Source: Pseudomonas mandelii
GTDB taxonomy: Bacteria; Pseudomonadota; Gammaproteobacteria; Pseudomonadales; Pseudomonadaceae
DNA: 64,000 bases
Assembly (NCBI RefSeq): GCF_006438925.1
Contig: NZ_RCZA01000001.1
Span: forward strand, 558,001-622,000
Direction of reading: 5' to 3'
This document shows positions 1-8,892 of the stretch, piece by piece; positions within the stretch are counted from its first letter, which is position 1, and every line of letters starts with the position of its first letter. The position numbers and the translations under genes are program-made. Below the pieces are notes generated by a model, which saw only the letters and a program-made list of their open reading frames with translations, was not told the DNA's origin and made no database searches.

Positions 1-51
1 GCGTGCCCATTTTTTATCCCGCTCCCGCGCTACGCGGGAAGTCGGTGCGTG

Positions 52-327
52 TTACGGATTAACGCTGTCTTTCAACGATTTGCCTGGCTTGAACGCAACA
101 GTGTTGCTGGCCTTGATTTTGACGGGCTCACCGGTTTGCGGGTTTTTGCCGGTGCGGGCACCGCGGTGGCGTTGCAGGAAGGTACCGAAGCCCACCAGCG
201 TGACGCTGTCCTTGCGGTGCAGAGCGCCGGTGATTTCTTCGAGAACGGCGTTGAGAACGCGGTTGGCCTGCTCTTTGGTGAGGTCTGCTTTTTCAGCAAT
301 TGCAGCGGCGAGTTCTGGTTTACGCAT
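52..327 (-). CDS. hupA: HU-family nucleoid DNA-binding protein
   Basis: A 91-residue protein of the HU/IHF family, which binds DNA as a dimer, bends it and compacts the nucleoid. The sequence begins MRKPELAAAIAEKADL (the helical dimerisation part). It carries the conserved core VTLVGFGTFLQRHRGARTGKNPQTG at about residues 42-67, including the GFGTF signature, the RxxRxGxNPxTG arm and a terminal FKPGKSLKD. Length is normal for HU (about 90 aa). It lies alone, convergent with nothing visible, next to the rubredoxin genes; from memory the same neighbourhood holds hupA in P. aeruginosa, and the symbol rests on that. Assignment to HU is firm; which HU paralogue it is remains less sure. Confidence 0.93.
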   Translation of the reverse strand: MRKPELAAAIAEKADLTKEQANRVLNAVLEEITGALHRKDSVTLVGFGTFLQRHRGARTGKNPQTGEPVKIKASNTVAFKPGKSLKDSVNP

Positions 328-519
328 TAGTGAAGCCCCTTTGACGGTTTTTTGTTGTTATGTCCGTGCTGTTCTCGTTGGAACAGCGCCCAAAGCGCCG
401 CAGATGCTCTACTCTGCGGCAGACGGGAGTGAGGATGGCACGCAGCGAAGAGCCGCGCCAGTCTCGGCGCGACCTTTGTAGGGGCAAAAGAGGGGTGATT
501 CCGACAGAACGACCGGTAT

Positions 520-1668
520 TTACGCCAGCAGTGCCGGAAGCTCTTTGTTCAGGGCCAGTTTTTCCATCACCGCCGCGCCTGTCAGGGCATAACCCAGCAG
601 TTTGCCGCTGGCATCGCGGCACAATACCTTGATGTCCGCACCCTGCCCTTCGACTGTCCAGACGCCCTCCAAACCCCGTGGCGGCGGTGAAACCACCAAG
701 GGACAGACCGGCGTTTTAACGGTGATGGGCATCGGGCCATAACTCACCGCCGTCGGGTTTCCGGCGAGGGTCTGAGCCAGCGCTCTCGCACAGCTCATGA
801 GGGGCATCACGTACAACAGATTCAGCCCATCGACTTCGGCGCAGTCGCCCAGGGCATAGATATTGGCGTGAGAGGTTTTCAACTGACGATCGACCACCAC
901 GCCGCGATTGACCTGCACACCGGCCGCAGCCGCCAGGTCGATGCGCGGACGCAGCCCGATGGCCGACACCACCACATCGCAAGGGATCACCTGGCCATCG
1001 GACAGATGCGCTTCCAGTCCGTCAGCAACGCGCTGCAAGCGATTGAGCACCGGCCCGAGGTGGAAGCGTGCGCCCAGGCTTTCCAGCCCGGCCTGGACCG
1101 CAGCGGCCGCCGCCGGGTGCAACAGGGTCGGCATGACCTGCTCGCACGGTGCAACCAGTTGCACCTCGTAACCGCCAAGGATCAGATCGTTGGCGAACTC
1201 GCAACCAATCAGGCCGGCGCCGAGCAGCAACACGCGACGTTTGCCGGCCGCCGCTGTGCGAAAGCGTGCGTAGTCTTCCAGATCGTTGATCGGGAAGACT
1301 GCGTCAGCCGCATCGCCTTCGATCGGCACTCGCACGGTTTCCGCGCCCCAGGCGAGGATCAGGTCACGGTAAAACACCGCTTCCTCTCCGATCCACAAGC
1401 GCTTGTGGCCAGGGTCGATGCCGCTGATGCGCGTGTGTGTACGCACTTCGGCCTTCAACTGCTCGGCCATGGTGCCGGGTTCGGCCATGCTCAAGCCGTC
1501 AGCGTCTTTGTTTTTGCCGAAGCCGGTGGAGAGCATCGGCTTGGAGTAGGAGCGTCCGTCATCGGCAGTAATCAGCAGCAGCGGGGTTTCGCCATCGAGT
1601 TTGCGAAACTCCCGGGCCAGGTTGTAGCCGGCCAGCCCGGTGCCGACGATCACGACAGGTGCGTTCAT
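520..1668 (-). CDS. Rubredoxin-NAD(+) reductase (FAD)
   Basis: A 382-residue flavoprotein that passes electrons from NAD(P)H to rubredoxin, in alkane oxidation or oxidative-stress pathways. The N-terminus [17 protein letters not shown] is an FAD-binding GxGxxG fold. A second dinucleotide site, [15 protein letters not shown], lies near residue 150 and is the NAD(P)H site. [11 protein letters not shown] near residue 270 is the second FAD motif. It starts 20 bases after the rubredoxin stop behind a strong GAGGAG ribosome site, so the two form one transcript. Length and motifs agree with the AlkT/RubB type of pseudomonads. The electron acceptor is inferred from the adjacent rubredoxin. Confidence 0.9.
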   Translation of the reverse strand: MNAPVVIVGTGLAGYNLAREFRKLDGETPLLLITADDGRSYSKPMLSTGFGKNKDADGLSMAEPGTMAEQLKAEVRTHTRISGIDPGHKRLWIGEEAVFYRDLILAWGAETVRVPIEGDAADAVFPINDLEDYARFRTAAAGKRRVLLLGAGLIGCEFANDLILGGYEVQLVAPCEQVMPTLLHPAAAAAVQAGLESLGARFHLGPVLNRLQRVADGLEAHLSDGQVIPCDVVVSAIGLRPRIDLAAAAGVQVNRGVVVDRQLKTSHANIYALGDCAEVDGLNLLYVMPLMSCARALAQTLAGNPTAVSYGPMPITVKTPVCPLVVSPPPRGLEGVWTVEGQGADIKVLCRDASGKLLGYALTGAAVMEKLALNKELPALLA

Positions 1669-1688
1669 TCCTTACTCCTCTAATTGTT

Positions 1689-1859
1689 TTATGCAGCGAT
1701 TTCGATCATTTCAAAATCCATCTTTCCCACGCCGCAGTCCGGGCACAACCAGTCTTCCGGCACGTCCTGCCACAGGGTGCCTGGGGCAATACCATCATCC
1801 GGCCAACCTTCAGCTTCGTTGTAGATCAGGCCGCAAACCACACATTGCCACTTTTTCAT
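1689..1859 (-). CDS. rubA: Rubredoxin
   Basis: A small iron protein of 56 residues that carries one electron per Fe(Cys)4 centre. Reading the minus strand gives [18 protein letters not shown] at the start and [18 protein letters not shown] near the end. The two CxxC pairs, C6-x2-C9 and C39-x2-C42, are exactly the rubredoxin metal ligands, and [10 protein letters not shown] is the usual central loop. It directly precedes the reductase gene and probably forms an operon with it. From memory P. aeruginosa has two tandem rubredoxins here; only one is visible in this window. The identification is firm from the ligands. Confidence 0.95.
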   Translation of the reverse strand: MKKWQCVVCGLIYNEAEGWPDDGIAPGTLWQDVPEDWLCPDCGVGKMDFEMIEIAA

Positions 1860-2059
1860 TCGGTTCATCCTCAGGAATCAGATTCTTACTGGCGCGAACG
1901 GTCGATTGGTGAAGCGCTGCTGTCCGGCTCAGGGGCGCTTTGTACTGATCGGGCCCGGCAGATGCAAGTCTGTTCGGCGCAGTGGCCGGCCGGATCAATC
2001 AAAATCGCTGGCTGACATGGTAAGCTCGCCGCCTCATTTGCTGCCAATAATGACTCACT

Positions 2060-2623
2060 GTGCCGCACTCAAAATCCCCCGCCGTGACCCCGCTTTGGCT
2101 CCCTCGCAGCCAACTGACGCCCCTCCCCGACACGTCTACGCTCGACTGGTTGTTCGACGAAGGCTCTTTGACTCGACGGTTGATCCGTTTGTCGAATGAT
2201 GGCTTCAGCGTCACGCCACTCTTCGAAGGCTGGCAATCACTGCGCGCCGACGAATGTGCCGCGCTGGACCTGGCCGAAGGCAGCGAGGGCTGGGTGCGCG
2301 AGGTGTATCTGCGCGGCCACGGCGAAGCCTGGGTGTTTGCGCGCAGCGTGGCGGCGCGCAGTGCGCTGCAGGGCGACGGTCTGCACATGGACGAGTTGGG
2401 CAGCCGCTCCCTGGGCGAATTGCTGTTTTGCGATCAGGCGTTCCAGCGCCGCGCTATTGAGGTTTGTCACTATCCTCAGGTGTGGCTGCCGATGGAGTCC
2501 CGGGCACCTGAACTGTGGGGCCGCCGTTCGCGTTTCGACCGCGGGGCCTTGAGCGTGCTGGTGGCCGAAATTTTCTTGCCGACCTTGTGGAACGCCACCC
2601 GCGCCCATCCGGAGAATTGCTGA
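2060..2623 (+). CDS. ubiC: Chorismate lyase UbiC
   Basis: A 187-residue cytoplasmic enzyme that removes pyruvate from chorismate to give 4-hydroxybenzoate, the first committed step of ubiquinone synthesis. Family features are the WVREVYLRG stretch with the active-site arginine, GRRSRF near residue 153 and EIFLPTLW near the C-terminus with the conserved glutamate. The start is a GTG (reads MPHSKSP); no better ATG lies near. Its TGA overlaps the ATG of ubiA by one base (TGATG), showing translational coupling to the next enzyme of the pathway. Assignment is strong because motif, length and neighbour all agree. Confidence 0.93.
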   Translation: MPHSKSPAVTPLWLPRSQLTPLPDTSTLDWLFDEGSLTRRLIRLSNDGFSVTPLFEGWQSLRADECAALDLAEGSEGWVREVYLRGHGEAWVFARSVAARSALQGDGLHMDELGSRSLGELLFCDQAFQRRAIEVCHYPQVWLPMESRAPELWGRRSRFDRGALSVLVAEIFLPTLWNATRAHPENC

Positions 2624-3513
2624 TGTACCAGAGCCTGCTCAAGTCCCTGAATCGCTTGAACCCACGGGCCTGGGATTTCATTCAGCTGACTCGCATGGAC
2701 AAACCGATCGGCATTTATCTGCTGCTGTGGCCGACGCTGTGGGCACTGTGGATCGCCGGTAAAGGGTCGCCGTCACTGGCCAATATCGTGATTTTCGTCC
2801 TGGGCGTGGTGCTGACCCGCGCCGGCGGCTGCGTGATCAACGATTGGGCAGACCGCAAGGTCGATGGCTACGTGAAGCGCACCGAACAGCGACCCTTGGT
2901 GAGTGGCAAGATCAGCTCCAAAGAAGCGCTGGTGTTCTTCGCGCTGCTGATGGGCGTGAGTTTCCTGCTGGTGTTGTGCACCAATGCGGCAACGGTCTGG
3001 CTGTCGTTCGGTGGTTTGGCACTGGCCTTCACTTACCCGTTCATGAAGCGCTACACCTATTACCCGCAAGTGGTGCTGGGCGCGGCGTTCTCCTGGGGCA
3101 TGCCGATGGCGTTCACCGCCGAAACCGGTGAACTGCCGGCGGCGGCGTGGTTGCTGTGGATCGCCAACCTGCTGTGGACGGTGGGCTACGACACCTACTA
3201 CGCCATGACCGACCGCGACGACGACTTGAAGATCGGCGTGAAATCCACGGCGATTCTGTTTGGCGAGGCGGATCGGGTGATCATTCTGACGCTGCAAGGG
3301 ATGGCGCTGGGTTGCCTGTTGCTGGCCGGGTCGAAATTCGAGCTCGGCGGCTGGTTCCACCTCGGATTGCTGGCGGCGGCAGGCTGTTTTGCGTGGGAGT
3401 TCTGGTACACCCGCGGCAAGGACCGGATGCGTTGCTTCAAGGCGTTTCTGCACAACCATTGGGCCGGGTTGGCGATTTTTGTCGGGATTGTGCTGGATTA
3501 CGCGCTGCATTGA
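2623..3513 (+). CDS. ubiA: 4-hydroxybenzoate octaprenyltransferase UbiA
   Basis: A 296-residue integral membrane enzyme that attaches the polyprenyl chain to 4-hydroxybenzoate. The two aspartate-rich magnesium-diphosphate sites are clear: [19 protein letters not shown] near residue 72 and [19 protein letters not shown] near residue 190. They lie among several hydrophobic helices such as [17 protein letters not shown]. The in-frame reading extends upstream into ubiC, but the ATG at 2623 ([10 protein letters not shown]) overlaps the ubiC stop and gives the normal family length. Product of UbiC is its substrate, so the pair is one operon. Confidence 0.95.
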   Translation: MYQSLLKSLNRLNPRAWDFIQLTRMDKPIGIYLLLWPTLWALWIAGKGSPSLANIVIFVLGVVLTRAGGCVINDWADRKVDGYVKRTEQRPLVSGKISSKEALVFFALLMGVSFLLVLCTNAATVWLSFGGLALAFTYPFMKRYTYYPQVVLGAAFSWGMPMAFTAETGELPAAAWLLWIANLLWTVGYDTYYAMTDRDDDLKIGVKSTAILFGEADRVIILTLQGMALGCLLLAGSKFELGGWFHLGLLAAAGCFAWEFWYTRGKDRMRCFKAFLHNHWAGLAIFVGIVLDYALH

Positions 3514-3534
3514 CCGTTGGAGAAGATCGCAGCC

Positions 3535-3579
3535 TGCGCCAGCTCCAACAGGGGGATGGAGCGACCGCAGGCTGCGAAC
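3535..3579. repeat. Divergent REP-like palindrome
   Basis: Inverted copies of GATCGCAGCCTGCG..AGCTCC and GGAGC..CGCAGGCTGCGA lie just after ubiA. They resemble the 'GTAGGAGCTGCCG..GGCTGCGATC' REP class seen elsewhere in this window but with several mismatches, so this looks like an old, decayed element. It may protect the 3' end of the ubiCA message. Confidence 0.6.
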
Positions 3580-3602
3580 TGTTTACGGCGCAGGCGAATC
3601 GC

Positions 3603-3986
3603 TTATTTATGCTCGCGCATGATGTGCCAGACGTCCTTCATATTGTCGCCTGCCATGTCACCAGGTTTTTTGTCCTTCATGAACGTGTAAAGCGGCTTGC
3701 CATCATAGGCCCACTGCATCTTACCGTCATCACGCTTGATCGTGCTCCACTTGCCTTCGGGCTTGGCGCCCGCCGGCGCCATCATTGGCGGCCAGTATTC
3801 AGCGCACTCGCCGTTGCACATCGACTTACTGCCTGAGTCCTTGTCGTATGTGTACACCGTCATGCCCTTATGATCGACCATCATCCCGTCTTTCATCATC
3901 GCCGGCTCGGCGGCGAAGGCCAGTGTCGGCAGCGTTAGCGCAGCCGTGACCAGCAGAGCCTTCCAGGTTTGAGCAATGTGTTTCAT
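3603..3986 (-). CDS. Exported COG4315-type repeat protein
   Basis: A 127-residue secreted or periplasmic protein of unknown function. The N-terminus MKHIAQTWKALLVTAALTLP followed by a LAFAAEP site is a signal peptide, with cleavage likely after AFA near residue 25. Two copies of the family repeat follow: MMVDHKGMTVYTYDKDSGSK, then CNGECAEYWPP, and in the second half MQWAYDGKPLYTFMKDKKPGD with a closing KDVWHIM. This matches the PF03640 secreted-repeat family as I recall it. There is no lipobox. It is convergent with ubiA and divergent from phoB, with a 153-base gap to phoB. No activity is established for the family. Confidence 0.82.
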   Translation of the reverse strand: MKHIAQTWKALLVTAALTLPTLAFAAEPAMMKDGMMVDHKGMTVYTYDKDSGSKSMCNGECAEYWPPMMAPAGAKPEGKWSTIKRDDGKMQWAYDGKPLYTFMKDKKPGDMAGDNMKDVWHIMREHK

Positions 3987-4067
3987 GGAAACCTTCCTTT
4001 TGTGGTTGTCAGGATTCGGACTTAGAGCTTAGTTCAGGATCATGACAACCGCCGATCGACTAAAATA

Positions 4068-4085
4068 CTGTCACACGACTGCAAT
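4068..4085 (+). promoter_or_regulatory. Pho box upstream of phoB
   Basis: CTGTCAC-ACGA-CTGCAAT reads as two 7-base PhoB half-sites with a 4-base spacer; the first fits CTGTCAY fully and the second fits five of seven positions. It lies 55 bases before the phoB start, followed by TATCTA/TCTAAT as a possible -10. This is the usual arrangement for positive autoregulation of phoBR under phosphate starvation. Confidence 0.75.
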
Positions 4086-4139
4086 AATTCCGTTATCTAA
4101 TGCGGCGCAAGACAGTTAAATGACAAGAGGATTAAAGGC

Positions 4140-4829
4140 ATGGTTGGCAGGAGCATTCTGATCGTCGACGACGAAGCGCCCATTCGCGAAATGATCGCCG
4201 TGGCGTTGGAAATGGCCGGCTATGACTGCATGGAGGCTGAGAACTCGCAACAGGCCCACGCCATCATCGTCGACCGCAAGCCGGACCTGATCCTGCTCGA
4301 CTGGATGCTGCCCGGCACGTCCGGCATCGAGCTGGCCCGACGCCTCAAGCGCGATGAGCTGACCGGGGACATCCCGATCATCATGCTCACCGCCAAGGGC
4401 GAAGAGGACAACAAGATCCAGGGCCTGGAAGTCGGCGCCGATGACTACATCACCAAACCCTTTTCCCCACGTGAGCTGGTTGCGCGCCTGAAGGCCGTGC
4501 TGCGCCGTGCCGGTCCGACCGATGGCGAGACGCCGATCGAAGTCGGCGGCCTGCTGCTGGACCCGATCAGCCACCGTGTGACCATCGACGGCAAACCCGC
4601 CGAGATGGGCCCGACCGAATACCGCCTGCTGCAATTCTTCATGACCCACCAGGAACGTGCCTACACCCGCGGCCAGTTGCTGGACCAGGTCTGGGGCGGC
4701 AACGTTTATGTCGAAGAGCGCACCGTCGACGTGCACATCCGCCGCCTGCGCAAAGCCCTCGGTGATGCTTACGAAAATCTGGTACAAACCGTGCGCGGCA
4801 CCGGTTACCGGTTTTCCACCAAGGCCTGA
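4140..4829 (+). CDS. phoB: Phosphate response regulator PhoB
   Basis: A 229-residue OmpR-class response regulator that activates the phosphate-starvation regulon. The receiver domain (residues 1-120) has the acidic pair in LIVDDEAP, the phospho-acceptor Asp54 in [10 protein letters not shown] and the switch lysine in [11 protein letters not shown]. The C-terminal winged helix (about 130-229) includes [20 protein letters not shown] and [14 protein letters not shown] Pho box precedes it, and phoR follows after 45 bases. The name is supported by the phoR neighbour and the pst operon nearby. Its own Pho box implies autoregulation. Confidence 0.97.
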   Translation: MVGRSILIVDDEAPIREMIAVALEMAGYDCMEAENSQQAHAIIVDRKPDLILLDWMLPGTSGIELARRLKRDELTGDIPIIMLTAKGEEDNKIQGLEVGADDYITKPFSPRELVARLKAVLRRAGPTDGETPIEVGGLLLDPISHRVTIDGKPAEMGPTEYRLLQFFMTHQERAYTRGQLLDQVWGGNVYVEERTVDVHIRRLRKALGDAYENLVQTVRGTGYRFSTKA

Positions 4830-4874
4830 CCCGGACCTTTCCGCCCCGACAAGCTGACAAGGACGCGCGTTCAA

Positions 4875-6197
4875 GTGAACCAAAACTGGCATGGCACCCT
4901 GATCCGCCACATGCTTTTGCTGGTCACCGCCTGCCTGGTGATCGGCCTGATCACCGGCTACTACGGCTGGAGCCTCGCCGCGGGCCTGGGCCTTTACCTG
5001 GCCTGGACCCTCAAGCAACTGCTGCGTCTGCACGAATGGCTGCGCCTGCACAAATCCGATGAGGCACCGCCCGATGGCTATGGCCTGTGGGGCGAAGTGT
5101 TCGACAGCATCTACCACCTGCAACGCCGCGACCAACGAGTGCGCGGGCGCCTGCAAGCGGTGATCGACCGGGTCCAGGAATCGACTGCCGCGCTGAAAGA
5201 CGCGGTGATCATGCTCGACAGCGACGGCAACCTCGAATGGTGGAACCGAGCCGCCGAAACCCTGCTCGGCCTCAAGACTCCGCAAGACAGCGGCCAACCG
5301 GTCACCAACCTAGTCCGCCATCCGAGCTTCAAGGAATACTTCGAGCAGGACAGTTACGCCGAGCCGCTGGAAATCCCTTCACCGATCAACGACCGTCTGC
5401 GCATTCAGCTGTACATCACCCGCTACGGCAACAACGAACACTTGATGCTGGTGCGCGACGTGACGCGTATCCATCAACTGGAACAGATGCGCAAAGACTT
5501 CATCGCCAACGTCTCCCATGAACTGCGCACGCCGTTGACGGTGATCTGCGGTTATCTGGAAACCTTGCTCGACAATGTCGAGGACGTGAACCCGCGCTGG
5601 TCCCGTGCCCTGCAGCAGATGCAGCAGCAAGGCGGACGCATGCAGACGTTGCTCAACGACTTGCTGCTGTTGGCCAAACTGGAAGCCACCGATTACCCGT
5701 CGGACAACCAGCCGGTGGCCATCGACGGCTTGCTGCAATCGATCAAGAGCGACGCTCAGCAACTGTCCGCCCAGCGCAATCAGAAAATCACCCTGGAAGC
5801 CGACCCGACGATTCTGCTCAAGGGCAGCGAGGCCGAATTGCGCAGCGCGTTTTCCAATCTGGTGTTCAACGCGGTGAAATACACCCCGGCCGAGGGCAAT
5901 ATCCGCATTCGCTGGTGGGGTGATGAGCAAGGCGCACACCTGAGCGTGCAGGATTCCGGCATCGGCATCGACAGCAAACACCTGCCGCGCCTGACCGAAC
6001 GCTTCTACCGCGTCGATTCCAGCCGCAACTCCAACACCGGCGGCACGGGGCTCGGCCTGGCGATCGTCAAACACGTGCTGCTGCGCCACCGCGCACGGAT
6101 GGAAATCAGCAGTGTGCCGGGCCACGGCAGCACCTTTACCTGCCATTTTGCGCCGGCCCAGGTCACCAAATCCCGGGTCATCAGCGCCACCGACTGA
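4875..6197 (+). CDS. phoR: Phosphate sensor histidine kinase PhoR
   Basis: A 440-residue membrane sensor kinase that phosphorylates PhoB when phosphate is scarce. It begins at a GTG (MNQNWHGTL). Two hydrophobic helices occupy residues 12-45, with almost no periplasmic loop, as in other PhoR proteins. A PAS domain follows (about 95-195), then the dimerisation helix with His215 in NVSHELRTPLTV. The ATPase part has NLVFNAVKYTP, DSGIGI, FYRVDSSRN and GTGLGLAIVKHV. PhoR is known to receive the phosphate signal through the PstSCAB transporter and PhoU, all encoded 4-11 kb away here. Confidence 0.97.
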   Translation: MNQNWHGTLIRHMLLLVTACLVIGLITGYYGWSLAAGLGLYLAWTLKQLLRLHEWLRLHKSDEAPPDGYGLWGEVFDSIYHLQRRDQRVRGRLQAVIDRVQESTAALKDAVIMLDSDGNLEWWNRAAETLLGLKTPQDSGQPVTNLVRHPSFKEYFEQDSYAEPLEIPSPINDRLRIQLYITRYGNNEHLMLVRDVTRIHQLEQMRKDFIANVSHELRTPLTVICGYLETLLDNVEDVNPRWSRALQQMQQQGGRMQTLLNDLLLLAKLEATDYPSDNQPVAIDGLLQSIKSDAQQLSAQRNQKITLEADPTILLKGSEAELRSAFSNLVFNAVKYTPAEGNIRIRWWGDEQGAHLSVQDSGIGIDSKHLPRLTERFYRVDSSRNSNTGGTGLGLAIVKHVLLRHRARMEISSVPGHGSTFTCHFAPAQVTKSRVISATD

Positions 6198-6320
6198 TAC
6201 CGGCCGGCACGCGCCACTAGGCAATCGACCAGTCAGCCGCTACATTGGCTGACTTGTGCCTGCCCTTCAGGCGCACTTTTTTCTTTCCTTTCGAATACAC
6301 GGAACCCGCAAAACTCCATC

Positions 6321-7661
6321 ATGGACCCTTCCCCTGGCTTGACCCTCGCGACACTCTTCGCCGATTTCGGCATGATTCTTTTTGCTCTGATCCTGGTTTT
6401 GCTCAACGGTTTTTTCGTTGCGGCGGAATTTGCCATGGTCAAATTGCGCTCGACCCGGGTCGAATCCATCGCTGAAAAAAACGGCTGGCGCGGACACATC
6501 CTGCGCACCGTTCACAGTCAGCTCGATGCTTACCTGTCGGCCTGCCAATTGGGTATCACCCTCGCCTCCCTCGGCCTCGGCTGGGTTGGTGAACCGGCGT
6601 TCGCGCACATCCTCGAGCCTTTGCTTGAGACCGTTGGCGTGCAGTCGGCCGAAGTGGTCAAAGGCGTATCATTCTTCGCCGCGTTCTTCGTCATCTCGTA
6701 CCTACACATCGTGGTCGGTGAGCTGGCCCCGAAATCCTGGGCCATTCGCAAACCCGAATTGCTGTCGCTGTGGACCGCCGTGCCGCTGTACCTGTTCTAC
6801 TGGGCCATGTACCCGGCGATTTACCTGCTCAACGCCAGCGCCAACACGATCTTGCGTATTGCTGGCCAAGGTGAACCCGGCCCGCATCACGAGCACCATT
6901 ACAGCCGTGAAGAACTGAAACTGATCCTGCACTCCAGCCGTGGCCAGGACCCGAGCGACCAAGGCATGCGTGTTTTGGCCTCGGCGGTGGAAATGGGCGA
7001 GCTGGAAGTGGTCGACTGGGCCAATTCCCGGGAAGACCTCGTGACCCTGGAGTTCAACGCGCCGCTGAAGGAAATCCTGGCGATGTTTCGTCGCCACAAA
7101 TTCAGCCGTTATCCGGTGTACGACAGCGATCGTCAGGAGTTCGTCGGCCTGCTGCACATCAAGGATCTGCTGCTGGAACTGGCAGCCCTGGACCACATTC
7201 CAGAGTCGTTCAACCTCGCCGAGCTGACCCGGCCGCTGGAGCGGGTTTCGCGCCATATGCCGCTGTCGCAGTTGCTGGAACAGTTCCGCAAAGGCGGCTC
7301 GCACTTCGCCCTGGTCGAAGAAGCCGATGGCAACATCATCGGCTACCTGACCATGGAAGACGTGTTGGAAGTGCTGGTCGGCGACATTCAGGATGAACAC
7401 CGCAAGGCTGAGCGCGGGATCCTCGCGTACCAGCCGGGCAAGCTGCTGGTGCGCGGCGACACGCCATTATTCAAGGTCGAGCGCCTGCTGGGCATCGATC
7501 TGGACCACATCGAAGCCGAAACCCTCGCCGGGCTGGTCTACGAAACCCTGAAACGGGTACCGGAAGAGGAAGAAGTGCTGGAAGTCGAAGGCTTGCGGAT
7601 CATCATCAAGAAGATGAAAGGGCCGAAGATCATTCTGGCCAAGGTGTTGATGCTCGATTGA
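6321..7661 (+). CDS. CNNM/CBS-domain membrane protein (HlyC/CorC family)
   Basis: A 446-residue inner-membrane protein of the DUF21-CBS-CBS-CorC_C family, linked to divalent-cation homeostasis and often misnamed haemolysin. Residues 15-40 (MILFALILVLLNGFFVAAEFAM) form the first helix with the typical AAEFAMVKLRSTR. DUF21 runs to about 205 with GELAPKSWAIR. Two CBS domains follow (FSRYPVYDSDRQEFVGLLHIKD and FALVEEADGNIIGYLTMEDV), then the transporter-associated C-terminal domain (LDHIEAETLAGLVYETL). It follows phoR by 123 bases in the same direction. Transport activity is inferred from family. Confidence 0.88.
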   Translation: MDPSPGLTLATLFADFGMILFALILVLLNGFFVAAEFAMVKLRSTRVESIAEKNGWRGHILRTVHSQLDAYLSACQLGITLASLGLGWVGEPAFAHILEPLLETVGVQSAEVVKGVSFFAAFFVISYLHIVVGELAPKSWAIRKPELLSLWTAVPLYLFYWAMYPAIYLLNASANTILRIAGQGEPGPHHEHHYSREELKLILHSSRGQDPSDQGMRVLASAVEMGELEVVDWANSREDLVTLEFNAPLKEILAMFRRHKFSRYPVYDSDRQEFVGLLHIKDLLLELAALDHIPESFNLAELTRPLERVSRHMPLSQLLEQFRKGGSHFALVEEADGNIIGYLTMEDVLEVLVGDIQDEHRKAERGILAYQPGKLLVRGDTPLFKVERLLGIDLDHIEAETLAGLVYETLKRVPEEEEVLEVEGLRIIIKKMKGPKIILAKVLMLD

Positions 7662-7697
7662 GTGCAATGCGGTGAACCGCATTGACCCCAAATGAAC

Positions 7698-7765
7698 GCA
7701 GCCTTCGGCAGCTCCTACGCCGAACGCGTACTCCTGTAGGAGCTGCCGCAGGCTGCGATCTTTTG
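7698..7765. repeat. REPIN, GTAGGAGCTGCCG class
   Basis: Two inverted arms (GCAGCCTTCGGCAGCTCCTAC and GTAGGAGCTGCCGCAGGCTGC) separated by about 17 bases. It fills the gap between two convergent genes, the usual site for such elements, where it may end or stabilise both messages. Confidence 0.85.
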
Positions 7766-7775
7766 CTTTATGGCC

Positions 7776-8678
7776 TTATTGTTTGCCCAACGCAAAGTTG
7801 GGCAAGTTGCCCACCGGTTGATTGAACTGGTACGGAATCGACACCAGCCCCAACCCGGTATTGCGCTGCACCACGAAATGCAGGTGCGGCCCGCTGCTGT
7901 TGCCGGTATTGCCCGACAGCGCCAACGCACTCCCCACCGACACCCGTTGCCCCTCGCGAACGCTCACCGAACCTTGTTTGAGGTGCAGGTACACGCCCAT
8001 CGTCCCGTCATCGTGCAGCACCCGCACGAAATTACCCGACGGATCGGTGCCGCGCCCGGTCTGGGCATTCTCGGTTTTCACCACCACACCGCCTCGCGCC
8101 GCGATGATCGGCGTGCCTTCGGGCATGGCGATGTCCATGGCGTAGCGGTTCTTTGGACCAAAGTGGCTGTATTGACCGTTGGCGCCCTGACTCAGCCGAA
8201 ACGGTCCACCGCGCCAGGGCAACGGGTATCGATAGGCCATGGCGGCCCCTGAGGGGTCGCCCAGGGAGTATTCAAATTTTGGGGTATACGCGAGCGGCCT
8301 TTCGGACTGCGTGGCGGTGAGCAGCGCCAGACGAATACTGCTGCGTGCCGGCATCACCCGGTGAATCGGCCGGCTCGGCGCACCACTGACGTTCTTCAGC
8401 CCACCGAAGCTCAACTCGATTTCTACCGGCGCATACAGGTCATTGCGCACGTAAACGCTGTCCACGCCCTTCTTCTTCGTGATAACGAGGTACACCTGAC
8501 GCTCAAGATTCTCGACCATGCGATCACGAAAAACGAACACCTTGGAGCCTGTCGTGGGGCGGTCGCTGTAGGAGACCACGCCATTGGCGTCGGTGGACTT
8601 GTAGATCGTCATGGCCATCGCCGAGGTGGAGGCCATGAAAAGACCGCAGAAAAACAGCAGGCGCGCGAGCATGGGCAA
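7776..8678 (-). CDS. Exported M23-type (LysM-free) peptidase-like protein
   Basis: A 300-residue protein with a signal peptide (MPMLARLLFFCGLFMASTSA, cleavage near AMA at residue 22). Then comes a short DUF4124-like stretch, MTIYKSTDANGVVSYSDRP, and an M23 domain in the last 150 residues. That domain shows MPEGTPIIAARGGVVVK, GTMGVYLHLKQGSV, VREGQRV and the HxH pair in SGPHLHFVVQR. The usual HxxxD zinc pair is not spaced normally: RYAMDIAMP has Arg at the expected His position, and the nearest His is in YSHFGPKNRYAMD. This H-x9-D form is, as I recall, seen in related proteins. Cell-wall hydrolysis is likely but not certain. Confidence 0.83.
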   Translation of the reverse strand: MPMLARLLFFCGLFMASTSAMAMTIYKSTDANGVVSYSDRPTTGSKVFVFRDRMVENLERQVYLVITKKKGVDSVYVRNDLYAPVEIELSFGGLKNVSGAPSRPIHRVMPARSSIRLALLTATQSERPLAYTPKFEYSLGDPSGAAMAYRYPLPWRGGPFRLSQGANGQYSHFGPKNRYAMDIAMPEGTPIIAARGGVVVKTENAQTGRGTDPSGNFVRVLHDDGTMGVYLHLKQGSVSVREGQRVSVGSALALSGNTGNSSGPHLHFVVQRNTGLGLVSIPYQFNQPVGNLPNFALGKQ

Positions 8679-8791
8679 GATTCTGTCGAGTAAGGCCTGG
8701 GTAGGAGCCTAGCAGCTGCAATGGACCCGGGTAGTCGGCAGATGTTTCAAAATGGGCCGTTCAGCGGATGTGTGGTGAATCTGATGGCCCC

Positions 8792-8870
8792 TTCGCGAGC
8801 AGGCTCGCTCCCACATTGGAATGCATTTCAATTGTGGGAGCAGCCGGTCGACGCTCGATTGCTCGCGAAG
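8792..8870. repeat. REPIN, TGTGGGAGCGAGC class
   Basis: Inverted arms TTCGCGAGCAGGCTCGCTCCC and TGTGGGAGCAGCCGGT..ATTGCTCGCGAA, the second arm imperfect. It lies between the M23 protein start and the response-regulator stop, both on the minus strand. Confidence 0.85.
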
Positions 8871-8892
8871 GCGTCCTGTCAGGCGACGAAGA

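Noticed and set aside
25..39. Hairpin CCCGCGC..GCGCGGG-like after the HU gene as a terminator
   Set aside because: The stem is short, and on the minus strand it is followed by GCGGGATAAAAAA rather than a T-run.
8127..8150. Apparent loss of the first zinc ligand in the M23-type protein (RYAMD instead of HxxxD)
   Set aside because: A histidine in YSHFGPKNRYAMD lies nearby, and I recall related M23 proteins with this longer spacing, so inactivity cannot be claimed.
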